This document shows, piece after piece, positions 22,407 through 32,894 of a stretch of 64,000 nt of DNA. The stretch's first letter is position 1. Every line of letters starts with the position of its first letter. This DNA comes from Schistocerca nitens (Eukaryota; Arthropoda; Insecta; Orthoptera; Acrididae). A program made the position numbers and the translations under genes. A model generated the notes under the pieces. It did no database searches and was not told the origin of the DNA. It saw only the letters and a program-made list of their open reading frames with translations. The stretch lies in assembly GCF_023898315.1 (NCBI RefSeq), contig NC_064614.1, forward strand, positions 115,661,501 to 115,725,500, in the 5' to 3' direction.

Positions 22407-23413
22407 ACTGATCAACCAGAACATAAGACAACCTACCTAATAGCCATTATGTCCAGCTTCAGCACCACATCTGCGCACACAAGTCACCTAATTTCCATAA
22501 ATTCCAGGGAGGAGGGCAATGAGCTCTGATACCACATTCAGTCACATCCCAGATGTGTTCATTTAGGTTCAGATCTGGTGAGTTGGGGGACCAGCACATC
22601 AATTGGTATTCGCCACCACGGTGCTCCTTGAGCCACTCCATCACGGTGCCTTGCAGGAGCTCCACTGGACCCATGGATGCCCATGTAGATGATCCCCAGG
22701 GCATAATGGAGCCACCACCAGCTTGTCTCCGTCCCACAGTCCAGGTGTCAAGGAGCTGTTCCCCTGGAGGACGATGGATTCACGCCCTCCCATTGGCATG
22801 AACAAGGTATTGGGATTTATCAGTCCATTAAATGCTCTGCCAAGGTCCAGATGGTCATGTGCTCATTTCAGTTGTAGTTGCCGATGCTGTGGTGTTAACA
22901 ATGGCACATACATTGGTCGTCAGCTGAGGAGGCCCATTGTTAGGAGTGTTACGTACTCTGTGTGTTCACACACATTTGTACTTTGCCCAGTATTAAATTG
23001 TGATGTTAATTCCATCACAGTTTGCTGCCTGTCCTGTTTTACCAGTCTGCCCAGCCTATGACATCCAACATCTGTAATGAGGGTCGGCTATCCAAAATCA
23101 TGACATCTGGAAATGGTTTCACCTTGGTTTCATCACATGTTGAATACACTCTCCACAACATTCCTCAAACACCAGACAAGTCATACAGTTTCCGAAATGC
23201 TTGTGTAGGGCGTCCGGGCCATCACAATGTGCCCTCAGTCAAAACCAAATAGATCACACACCTTCCCCATTCTACGAACAGCACACTCACTGATACTACA
23301 AGCACCATGCATTTGTGTGGCTAGCAGTCACTTTTCGCCAAGTGATGCTGCTATTGCTAGGACGGGTTTATATCAATGTAGGTCGGTGGCCATAATGATC
23401 TGTCTGATCAATG
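22406..23413 (-). mobile_element. Tc1-like transposon, 1008 bp, inactivated
   Basis: The left end CACTGATCAACCAGAACAT pairs with the right end, whose complement reads CATTGATCAGACAGATCAT. TA flanks both ends. On the minus strand, 22737-22459 encodes a transposase piece: SIMPWGSSTWASMGPVE and then WSPNSPDLNLNEHIWDV, the block holding the final catalytic glutamate (NSPDLNPIEHLWD). The frame is broken elsewhere. At 1 kb it is shorter than an autonomous Tc1 and is probably internally deleted. Confidence 0.78.
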
Positions 23414-23419
23414 TATATA

Positions 23420-24670
23420 GATAAAAGATGTGAAGATCAATAGATGTCTGGCAAACAGAATAATATGTTAAAACTCGTGTATTTCATTTACATATATAGA
23501 TATGTTTCAGTGTTGTATGATTATGAGGGGCAGTCAGTAAATAATGCTCCGTGGCACTCATTATGAAGAATGTCTGAACAACTGAATTTTTGGTTGCAGA
23601 AAAATAAATTGTGGTGAACATCCAAAAACATTTCTGTGCAGTGTATAGTAATCACGCAACTGATAGGAGTACTGATGGGCAATGTATAAACAGCGTTAAT
23701 GTGTAAGTAAGTGCAGAAACTGAACTCCATAAATGGCCACATTCAGGATATTCTGTTACAGACACTCCTCCCAGCATGATAATCGCACAAACGCCATTAT
23801 TCTTGCAGACCAGCACATCACAACTAGACAGTTGGCTCCACAGCTGTCAGTGAGGGTTAGAGGCCCGTGTGCACAGATTTGACACTCATGGATGTTCAAA
23901 GGTGTGTTCAAGATGGGTTCTATGAAAGCTCAGAACAGAACATGAGATTCTAATAAAAGCCATATCGTCAGATCTGTTAGAGCAGTGTGAGGCCAATGGA
24001 GGGGCCTTTGTGTTTGGTGTTAGTTTAGCTTCAGCGTGCAATTATGATACAACTACTGATAGGTTGCAGCGGTAATGGGAAAAACAAGACAGTCAATGCG
24101 AATTGTTCCAGACCAAGCCAATACATGATGGAGTGTCCCAGTCACCACCTTTTCTTGTGCCACTTATAACTCAATCTCATCTTTTTGTATGTATTTCTGA
24201 TGTACTGTATTCAGCAACAATATCAAACATAAACCTTTTGTATTCAAACACTCACTCTTGAAGAATATGCGACACTAACTCTTGAAGCATACGCTTGGTC
24301 ATAATCGAGGAAACGTCACCCAATTCCAGCCAGAGGCTACTGGATGTGTGGGGAGAGTGGCCCTTCAGCAACAGGAGTGCAGGTAGGGGTGAAAGCCATT
24401 TGTGAAGTGATGAAAAATATACTTTTTGTGCAGATGATGTTCTATGACAGAGATGCCACATGGAAATAGAACAAGGGTTTTGTGATAGCACATTTTAAAG
24501 ACTTTAGTGTTCAAATCCGACATGATAAAGTTGCAACAACTACATACACTACTCATATGTATACTTTGCACTGCACAAACCACACACTGCAGATTGTAAG
24601 GATTGGCAGCAGTGATAAGAGGGCATGAAGCAGAACTGTAGTGCTTGAGCTTTCTTTCAAATTTACATTT
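23420..24670. other. Unassigned intergenic sequence, possible mariner-type end at 23523
   Basis: The stretch tatgaggggcagtcagtaa at about 23520-23538 looks like a mariner-type terminus, but no partner end or transposase was found nearby. The rest has only short, unconvincing open frames. Confidence 0.35.
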
Positions 24671-24671
24671 T

Positions 24672-24789
24672 ACACAGCGTACAGAAAGTAACTAAGCCAA
24701 CTTCTAATAAGCTCATAATATTACCTGGGGACACAGCAAACAGAAAGTAACTGCACCAACTTCTAATAAGCTCATAATATCAACTGTTT
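24672..24789 (+). repeat. Two-copy 59-bp tandem duplication
   Basis: The block starting ACAGAAAGTAACT and ending TAAGCTCATAATAT occurs at 24681 and again at 24740, an offset of 59 bases, with few mismatches. It is non-coding. Confidence 0.8.
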
Positions 24790-25159
24790 CTCTCATCAAG
24801 CCTAAAATAACACTTTAATGGTGGTAAGCATCTGAAGTGTGTCTCGTAAGAAAAGCATTAAACAGTAACAGCAATGGTGACAAAGTGTCATTACGCAGAA
24901 GTCCGCATTTATTCATATGGTTTAACCACTTAGCTGTTGTGATGTTTTTGTGGTTTAATTTAACATGTTCATCAATTTTTGCTTTTTTCTGGGTGAGCAC
25001 AAAGGATGATCTCTCAAAAAAAACCTATTGTATATTTAATTTCCTTCACATAGACAGATTTTATACAAAGTATTTGAGAGGATTGCAATCGTATATGCCA
25101 ATTACGTGTTTTTGCTCATATTTTGTGGGGTTTGAACATTTTCCTCAGTTTTGTGTTTT

Positions 25160-25890
25160 TTTTTATGTCCAGGCTGCATGAAAAAGGAAAATAGGGTTTC
25201 ACTGGACTACTAAAAAGGCCATATTCATTTTTTTTCTAGCACTAATAGTTTCCTTGTTGCAGGGGATGGAAAAATCGCAGATTATTAAGAATATGGTTTA
25301 AATGTTACAGTGTACTGTTAAATGAAGTGGGTTAAGAACAACTATTAAATATGATTGCTGCATATTAAACACAATAGAGCCATATTAGGGGATAAATTGT
25401 GTTCTGGGGGTGTAATCACAGAGTACAGAAGTAAGTAGAGGGGCCTTTCCTGTTTCAAAGGACTGTGGAAGGCTTGTATCCAGACCCCCACCCCCACCCC
25501 TTTGGTACCTAGAGCACCTAGCGCAGCACCAGTCACACTGCTGTTTTCTCTGTGTGTATGTGTTTACTCACTTTTTCATCTCACCTTTCTACTGGGTTTG
25601 CTTTAGATTTGTTAGTTTTCAAGTTAATTATAACTTGTTCATTTTACAATTGCTGATGGCAGAATGTGGAACTAAACTTTGTTTACATATAGTCATACTG
25701 CATTACTACTTCTGTGTATTCTTAGCATCTGCTGAAATGGATAGTCATCGCACAAATATACATTATCGAAGAGTTTGCTCAGGTGGAAAAGTGTTGGTAA
25801 ATAATGTAGTTCAGTTCTGTCAAGAAGAAAAACCAAAAGGTCTGCAAAATTTTAAAGAATTAAAAGTACGATATTTCTTAGAACAATAAG
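25160..25890 (-). repeat. Unnamed repeat family, copy A (inverted partner at 29.8 kb)
   Basis: The complement of 25200-25400 aligns with 29820-30010 at roughly 80% by eye. Shared landmarks are TTCTTAACCCACTTCATTTAA, AACACxATTTATxCC and AAAAAATGAATATG. A small open frame at 25735-25889 reads MDSHRTNIHYRRVCSGG and VVQFCQEEKPKGLQNFK, which may be the N-terminal end of a transposase. I cannot assign a superfamily. Confidence 0.55.
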
Positions 25891-26197
25891 AGAAAATAGG
25901 GTGCGAAAAAACCTAAAACTGTGATCTGAGCCCCAATTCCATTTGTTAGATCATAAAACAACAGTTTCATCTTAATTTCATATGCTTCTTTTAGAAGAAT
26001 GTAATAGCAGTTGCTTCAGTTATTAGACAGTAACACCAGCTATATTTTATTTATTTTTTCATTTCCTATACTTCCTGTAGAATATATTAAAAAAGAAAGT
26101 ACTGTTGTCTCATACACACACAGGTACATTGTTCAACCATAAAACAAGTTTTATTTTCCTATCATTCATTTCAATTGTTATTCTGCAAATGTGTTAA

Positions 26198-27273
26198 GGG
26201 GCTCCGGAACGCCCTATACTTGCAATGTTAAAATAACGCTTATAAATTACATCTTTCCTCACAAAGTATTTGAGGTAGGAAGTTGAACTTTTTACAGATT
26301 ATTTATTGGAATATGGGCTACAACTTAACACAGGGATTTTACAAAATTTTAGTTCAGTTATTAAAGATGATTTTTTTCAATTGTAATGAAAATTCACAAC
26401 ATTTTTTTGCAATTTTTAATTTATATATTCAAAAATATACAGTTTTTTGGAAAAAGGCTGTGTTAAATTATGCAGAAGGTACTGTGTAACATTTACTGAA
26501 AGTTTGAAACAAATATGTTTGGAAGATCCTTAGAAAACATGTAATAAGTATGAGAAAATAAAAGTTTTGGGAATCGAGCGACAAAGATTGGATTAACTTT
26601 TTAGTGCATTCCAGGTCCATAGGATGGATTATCTTCATCCTCTGCAAACTCCTCCTCCAGCTTCCTCTTGTTCCTCCTCCTGTTTACTCTTGCTTGTATT
26701 TCTAGACTCTTTACAGCCCTGTCTGCAGCCCGAAGGCGTTCCTTGTCTAAAGCAAGCATCGCTCATACCATGTTAGAACCTATCTTCATTCCCATATTTC
26801 TAAATACCTTTGGCTTTCCAACATTTCTCCTTTTCTTAAAAGCCTTCAGAGGATTTCTAATAACTTTACTTTTACTCATTATTATACTTCAACAAAACAG
26901 AGACTCAAGAAACAGAATTAATTACGAATATTGTCGAGATAACGACAGAGTAAATAAACATGAAACAATCGACAATCACACCAGCGATATATATTGAACC
27001 ATCACAGGTTAGCCACAACACATACTTTATCTCACATAACTAAAATGTACCTGATGAACACGGACGTTAATAATAACACCATTTGACAGCAGTTTAACAG
27101 CGCCACAGTGGGTCACGCCCATGTAGAACACATTTCAAAAACATTTAAAAATAGTTGTAGTCTTCGGAATTGAATAAATTATATATCTATTAAAAAGTAA
27201 TGGTCTGCAGATTCAGAAAACGCAAAAAAGTAAAAATTGAACTTTTCATGATTTTGAGCCTTTCCGGAGCCCC
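26198..27273 (-). mobile_element. TTAA-flanked DNA transposon (Kolobok-like?), 1076 bp, decayed
   Basis: The termini are inverted repeats GGGGCTCCGGAA and TTCCGGAGCCCC, each immediately flanked by TTAA (26194-26197 and 27274-27277). The minus strand between about 26880 and 26600 carries a frame reading RRNVGKPKVFRNMGMKI, an in-frame stop, then AMLALDKERLRAADRAV, KSLEIQARVNRRRNKRK and EDEDNPSYGPGMH with a stop. The basic then acidic C-terminus ending in Y.PG resembles a tail recalled from insect transposon proteins. TTAA duplications suit Kolobok or piggyBac relatives. Confidence 0.65.
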
Positions 27274-27279
27274 TTAACA

Positions 27280-28300
27280 GAATGTACTGTTTGCTGCACT
27301 TATACCAAGTACAGCTCTGGAACCATGTTACATTTTGACTGAGTGTAGTTATATCCCTTACGTATCATTCGAAACAACCAATAGCAGACCGTGTCAACAT
27401 TTCGCATTGTGAAATGCTGAAACTGGGCAGCATAGACTGAAAAAACATACAATCAGCGTCATGAGCTGATGACTTCTGGTGTCTTTTAATTTCATTAAGG
27501 TTTTCTTTCACTTCCAGCTTCGTTTTGTATTGGCATCATACGAGAAAGAGGAACCTGAGGTAGATCCTCATTTCACATAGCAGGAGACAATAGCTGCGCG
27601 TTTGGGACATAACTGCCAACCTCATTGCAGAGAATCTCCAACATATCTCGTATTTTCACAAGAACAGAAAGAGGTTTCATTCTCCTCCCACCATTAAAAG
27701 CAATTTTGATATGTTAGTTACATTTTGTATGCAGCAGCCTATGTCTTAAAACTCACCAAACATAAACTGCCCAGGGACTACATCTTTCATTGCAAACTTT
27801 TCAAAATATGTGCAGTGCTGTACTTTACTTTGAAGTATCACAATAACTAAGGGGCATAATAAAAGATAACAACCTCATTATCAAGCTGAAATGTGTGTGG
27901 CTACAAGATGTGTAAAAAATATATTTTCTTCCCACATAGTTTCCCCAAAATCGAATGAGAAAGGCTGCAAAGCGGAGAACACATGCATATCCCAAAACCA
28001 AATTTTTTAGTAAGAAACTAACTACAGAGACAGACAGATGTAGCTTTGCTTCATCTACAGGCCTCTTTATTTGCTTCTATGCTATGTGGATGTAATAGTG
28101 GGGAAGGGGAAGAGGCAAGGAAGATCGGCAGATTGTGGTCAAGCAATTCCCTATTTCATAGGTCTGCAAACTGAAGACGAGCAGGTGATTCCCCACTCTA
28201 TCAATTCCACTCTGTCACAAGAAGCAACTACAGGATGTTTCACAAAGTTATACCGATCTGCCACAGCATGGCTTATGAAACACTGGAGACCAACAGAAAT
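27280..28300. other. Unassigned intergenic sequence
   Basis: No transposon end, tRNA-like box or coding domain was recognised between the TTAA element and the G23 tract. Confidence 0.35.
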
Positions 28301-28303
28301 GCC

Positions 28304-28326
28304 GGGGGGGGGGGGGGGGGGGGGGG
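28304..28326 (+). repeat. G23 homopolymer
   Basis: Twenty-three uninterrupted G follow 'aatgcc'. It is the longest pure homopolymer noticed in the window. Confidence 0.95.
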
Positions 28327-28329
28327 TTA

Positions 28330-29780
28330 TTTTCCACAAAGATGTGAGCTACTAATAATACTAACACAAGAAAAACATGTAGACAGAATATTCATAAATC
28401 TCTGCACACTTTTCTACCATGCAAGAGAGGAAACTGACTCTAAGTTATCCTGTATGGTAGCTTCCTGCCCAGTCAACTTACGTGAGTGGACAAAATAAGT
28501 TCAATGAGCAGCATTTGTTTATACAGTGGAGTTATTTTCAACTTACTAAATGAGTATTTACTTGCAAGTGTTAAGAGAACTTTCATTAAAATATGTTTAT
28601 ACACAATGGCTGAGAAATGTAAAATTTGTAAATGTGATGATGATGTCCGTGACCTATGTGGTGTCGGTGGGAAAGGGATTGGATTGGTAAATGTAGCACC
28701 TTGCTGCTGTCTTATCATTGACAGCGAATTGTAAATCTGTGTAATTGTGTTGCACTCACGTCATGGTAAATTAATGAGTGACCAGAAAGTTACTGCATTT
28801 TATCTTGCCATTGTGTTACTGCAGGAATTGCTAGCATTTGTTGAGTGGGCTTCACTAATGAGCCACTTACTACACATCCACTGTATATCTTTCCAAGATG
28901 AGTGTAAATATATGTGGGACTGACCATGTGCAAATCTAGAACAGTAATCTGCTGTAATGCATTGCTTAGCTTACGGTGAAATGTCTTAAGTTCTATAACA
29001 TCTAGATGACCTATTTCTGTTGCAACAGGAGATAATTTCAGCCACTGGGCCTCTTCAAATGTGGGGAGAGCTAAGGTTGCAGTGATGTATTCGATACTCC
29101 TCACACTGTGAAAAGTATTCCAGCCACTGAAATTGACAATGTCTAATAATATTGACAGCATGTTAACTTGGGGCCAGCTCTTCAGTGTGGTACACAGGTG
29201 ACAGCTCCAGCTGTTGAGCTTCTTTATATAACAACTCGTCCAACATCTGCAAATACATACTCACTTAAGAAACTGAAAATAATTCTATGATTTAATTGCA
29301 AGCTCAAGTTATTACCTACTCACATAAGTGAATTGGGTAGGAAATGATAGAGGGGTGTAGTCTGCCTACAAAATGAAAACTGAACAGTTCTCTGGTGGAG
29401 GAAGTTGCCTTTCCTGAAAGAATGCTACAGCTGCAGTGCACAATGACTAAGAATCAATTTGCCCTCTAGCAGTGTAGAACAGTGTGCACTTCTATCCCTA
29501 TGCAATTTTTTGCATAAGTATGCACCATGTGCAAGTCTAGAACAGTAACTCAAACATGTATTTCATGTAGTGTTGATGTGCACTTTGTGAAAAATAATCT
29601 GTGCACTGTGTCGCTGGTGATTCATACGGCATGCTGTGGAGGGTCAGTAGAACTTGTGAAACATCATTTAGTTGCTTCTTGTGGCTTACTGGAGTATATA
29701 CGAGTGGGGAATCATCTGCTACAGTTTGCAGACCTACAAAGGAGGGAACTGCATGACCAGTACCTTCCCTCAGACGTCAA
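28330..29780. other. Unassigned; short cysteine-containing open frame and internal duplication
   Basis: Frame 28606-28734 reads MAEKCKICKCDDDVRDL and ends in a cysteine-rich tail; no known domain can be assigned. The phrase 'catgtgcaa(a/g)tctagaacagtaa' occurs at about 28923 and 29527, showing that the two stretches are related copies of a repeat. Confidence 0.35.
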
Positions 29781-30070
29781 CCTTCCACCTCCACGTCCAT
29801 TGCCCTCATACATCCCCCACAACACGATTTATGCCTTAATAAGCTCTATTGCACTTATATGTGGTACACACATTTAATACAAGTTCTTAACCCACTTCAT
29901 TTAACAAACTGTAATTTTTTATAATTAAAATACTATTTTTAATAATTTGTGATCACTCCTTGAAAGAAACCATTAACACTAGAGAAAAAATGAATATGAT
30001 CTTTTTTGGGGGAAATTATTGTATTTTAATTTTGTACTGGGCAACATTTTTGGTAGAACGCACAGTTTTA
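29780..30070 (+). repeat. Unnamed repeat family, copy B (inverted relative to 25.2-25.4 kb)
   Basis: It aligns with the complement of 25.2-25.48 kb over at least 190 bases, including TTCTTAACCCACTTCATTTAA and the segment AAAAAATGAATATGATC. The two copies face opposite ways, 4.5 kb apart. Confidence 0.6.
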
Positions 30071-30262
30071 GATTATTCAAGGAAAACATCAAACATTAAC
30101 TTTAAACATCCCTATTTCACCTTTCTCGGTCTTCATTGACTGGGCTAAATGTTACATATATGCAGACATGTAACTGAAATAGAGATGGCTGCCATGTGGG
30201 AGACAGAGTCCTCCTACTGTGTTAGCATATGGAATAGCTCAGTATAGCATGTGACCACAATT

Positions 30263-30509
30263 TCACCCATCTTTGACCGAGCGAGGTGGCGCAGTGGTTA
30301 GCACACTGGACTCGCATTCGGGAGGACGACGGTTCAATCCCGCGTCCGGCCATCCTGATTTAGGTTTTCCGTGATTTCCCTAAATCGCTCCAGGCAAATG
30401 CCAGGATGGTTCCTCTGAAAGGGCACGGCCGACTTCCTTCCCTAATCCGATGACCTCGCTGTTTGGTCTCTTCCCCCAAAAACCAACCAACCAATCACCC
30501 ATCTTTGAC
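30263..30509 (+). mobile_element. tRNA-derived SINE with 15-bp target-site duplication
   Basis: Body 30278-30494 starts CCGAGCGAGGTGGCGCAGTGG, with an RNA polymerase III A box (TGGCGCAGTGG) at about 30286-30296 and a B box (GGTTCAATCCC) at about 30331-30341. The 3' part contains 'tttccgtgatttccctaaat' and a (AACC)n tail. Perfect 15-bp repeats, tcacccatctttgac, flank it at 30263-30277 and 30495-30509. The perfect duplication and sharp boxes suggest a recent, possibly polymorphic insertion. Confidence 0.92.
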
Positions 30510-30609
30510 TAATCCATCTTAGTTGTACAGAGAATCAAAGACCAAATCTTGATTTTTTGGCAGAACATATGAGAATTGTCTATAATGAATAACTCAGTTC
30601 AGGAACTAA

Positions 30610-30832
30610 ACAATAAAAAGTCCAGGTTGGAATTCAAAAATATTATGAAATAGATTGCTAATCACCATAAAGTTGACATGTTGAGTTTCATACAAGCACG
30701 ACACAAAGTTTCCAGCCAAAGCCTTCTTCAGAAAAAAAACAAGCAAGCAAGCACACCACACGCGTATGTGACCACTATCTCTGGCCAGCTAACTGGAGCA
30801 GCCGGAGATAGTGGTTTTCTTTCTTTCTTTCC

Positions 30833-30878
<46 letters not shown>

Positions 30879-30955
30879 TTTGTTTCCTTTTTCTGAAGAA
30901 GGCTTTGGCCAAAAGCTCAATGTATGACAGTCATTCCATTGTGTCTGTCTATAAC
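30610..30955. mobile_element. PLE terminal inverted pair around a (TG)n microsatellite
   Basis: Two hammerhead-like modules face each other. On the minus strand at about 30733-30707 the order is CTGAAGA, a GGC/GCC-type stem and GAAA. On the plus strand at 30893-30914 it is CTGAAGA, GGCTTTGGCC and AAAA. Between them lies (TG)n at about 30836-30874. No coding segment is present. The organisation matches inverted PLE terminal repeats like those at 37.0-38.3 kb. Confidence 0.6.
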
Positions 30956-30999
30956 TCAGTGCGTCATCTTTACGATGACTATTAACCTATTCTTTTCAT

Positions 31000-31950
31000 A
31001 ACATTATCAGTTCAGGATCTGTGGCTCTGTACACAAACCTCGAGGGTGTGGAGCTAGATGGCACAATTGTTTTCATATTGGAAGGAAGGAGGGCAAGTTC
31101 CTCAGGGCAATGTTGAGAAAGGTCCACCTGTGTGTGAATGGGAAAAGAGAGCACATGACTCTGAGAACTTTTATTGTGTTTCTCGCAAAGCATGCCTCAT
31201 GAAACTGCCAAAATTATGAATACTCTCCTCACATCATTGTTCTGTGAGAGTTATATGGAGGTTGGCCCTCTCTTCACTTTGAATTGCACTCTAGCAATCT
31301 GTTAGGCCTGTAATGTCAAACAAAACATGAGGGAAATTCAACCATTTTATTCATTTGGCACAAGTAGAAGAGGATTTTAGTGAATGCAATACTTGCATAT
31401 ATTGATGGCACTAAAGGGCGAATCATGGGCTTAAGAATATTTCAGGAAAATACCACAAGATAAAAATGTGAATGTTTTCTCTGTAGTAACCTTATGTAAT
31501 TACTTCCTTACCTATGTATTTCAGTTTTGGAATTGTTTAGGAAACAAAGCCTTTCCCACTTACCTCTTAATCTTTACTTTGTCTGTCCTATCACCTCAGA
31601 CTGACGGTGGAGCAGTTCTTACCTGTGTACTGTATTTGACCTCCTAGTCTTTCTGATGTATCGTCTTGTCCTCACAACCTATCCTCTTTTAGTTTTTCTT
31701 CCAGAAGAAAGAACTAACACATCTGGAAACTACTTTCATGTACTTCTGTCAGCAAAACCCAGCCCTGAGTGCACGAAGGTGATGGGGGCTGATTCATTGT
31801 TCTTCCTTGGATTTAAGCTTCTGGACAACCTCGTTTATGTGCCTTTCTAAACTTCTGAATGCTTCAGCTATATACTGAGTGGTTACCTTTACTCCTTCCA
31901 TATTTACAAAAATGCAGGTCCTGGCTAGGAAAGGAAAGGGGTTAAATTCT
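31000..31950. other. Unassigned intergenic sequence
   Basis: No domain, tRNA-like box or transposon end was recognised. Short open frames here show no family resemblance. Confidence 0.35.
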
Positions 31951-31958
31951 GATTCATT

Positions 31959-32060
<102 letters not shown>

Positions 32061-32152
32061 CTGACTGTATCCTTCACCAGCATAAATTTGGCAGTGTAGA
32101 TGCATTTTCAAGTGTTTGTCAAAGAAAAATTCATATTTTCTTGTTTCTGAAA

Positions 32153-32163
32153 TTTATTTTATT
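32153..32163 (-). promoter_or_regulatory. Paired AATAAA polyadenylation signals for the DDX28-like gene
   Basis: On the minus strand two overlapping AATAAA hexamers (32163-32158 and 32158-32153) lie 90-100 bases past the stop codon. They sit in AT-rich sequence and are the first hexamers encountered, so they probably set the 3' end. Confidence 0.55.
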
Positions 32164-32252
32164 CAAACATAACTTAAAAAGAAAAAAACCACACACACTT
32201 GAGAAACTATCACAGCATTATAAAGTATTGGAATTCGCTTTCATACAATATA

Positions 32253-32348
32253 TCAACTCTCTCCCAGACCTTTCATCAGTCTGTATGATATGATTTTCTT
32301 TATATTAGCATTCACATTTGGTAGGGCAATCATCTTGCGGACAGAATG
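32253..32348 (-). CDS. DDX28: DDX28-like helicase terminal exon with stop
   Basis: The final 31 codons read HSVRKMIALPNVNANIK and KIISYRLMKGLGES, then TGA. The basic, leucine-rich tail after motif VI parallels the 'IE.A.RR...LPGL' end of human DDX28 but is otherwise divergent. The acceptor is CTTTCAG and the phase agrees with the previous exon. Two overlapping AATAAA hexamers follow about 90-100 bases downstream. Confidence 0.75.
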   Translation of the reverse strand, partial: HSVRKMIALPNVNANIKKIISYRLMKGLGES

Positions 32349-32359
32349 CTGAAAGAGAA

Positions 32360-32890
32360 ACAACAATTACATTATATTTCTAAATAAGTTGCAGACTGCA
32401 TAAAGTGCAAAAATGTGTGCGTGCAGGGGCGGCGGCAGAGTTTAACTGTGTTCACTCTTTCCTTTATATTAGGAATATAATTTTACCTGCATGCATAATG
32501 TCAAAGTAAAATTTTCATATCAAAAAGTGAATATCTTCTTACACTATACGTTACAAGTAACGAACAGTAATGCCTCCAAATTTTTTACTTGAAAACTCTT
32601 AAAGCTTTTCAAATAAAAAAATGTTAGTAATATTCTTCTTCTTTATTTTTCATGTCTACATATTTGTAGCCCTGTCACTTGAGGGCTCTGAATTTTTGTA
32701 TTTAACATGGTGGTGAGTAACATAACTGTTGCTGTGTGTGAGAAAGAATGCGCTGAAATTGAGTTTTGAATCCAAAACATTTGCTTACACATGGAGCAAG
32801 TTGATGCAGCTGCTACAAATACGCCTTGAACCTCAACAAACAAGTTTTTAACACTTGTGATCTCCAACAACATCAACTTGGAAAAAAAAA
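32360..32890. other. Intron sequence, nothing recognised
   Basis: This part of the last DDX28-like intron, before the PLE copy, shows no transposon end or coding domain. Confidence 0.4.
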
Positions 32891-32894
32891 AAAA

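Noticed and set aside
26668-26997. 109-codon hydrophobic plus-strand frame that looks like a membrane protein
   Set aside because: The minus strand of the same segment encodes a basic/acidic transposon protein inside a TTAA-flanked element. The hydrophobicity is the antisense of lysine/arginine-rich codons.
28606-28734. Short cysteine-rich frame as a metal-binding protein gene
   Set aside because: It has only 42 codons, no second exon or conserved spacing could be found, and the surroundings are repeat-derived. It is kept only as a note in the unassigned stretch.
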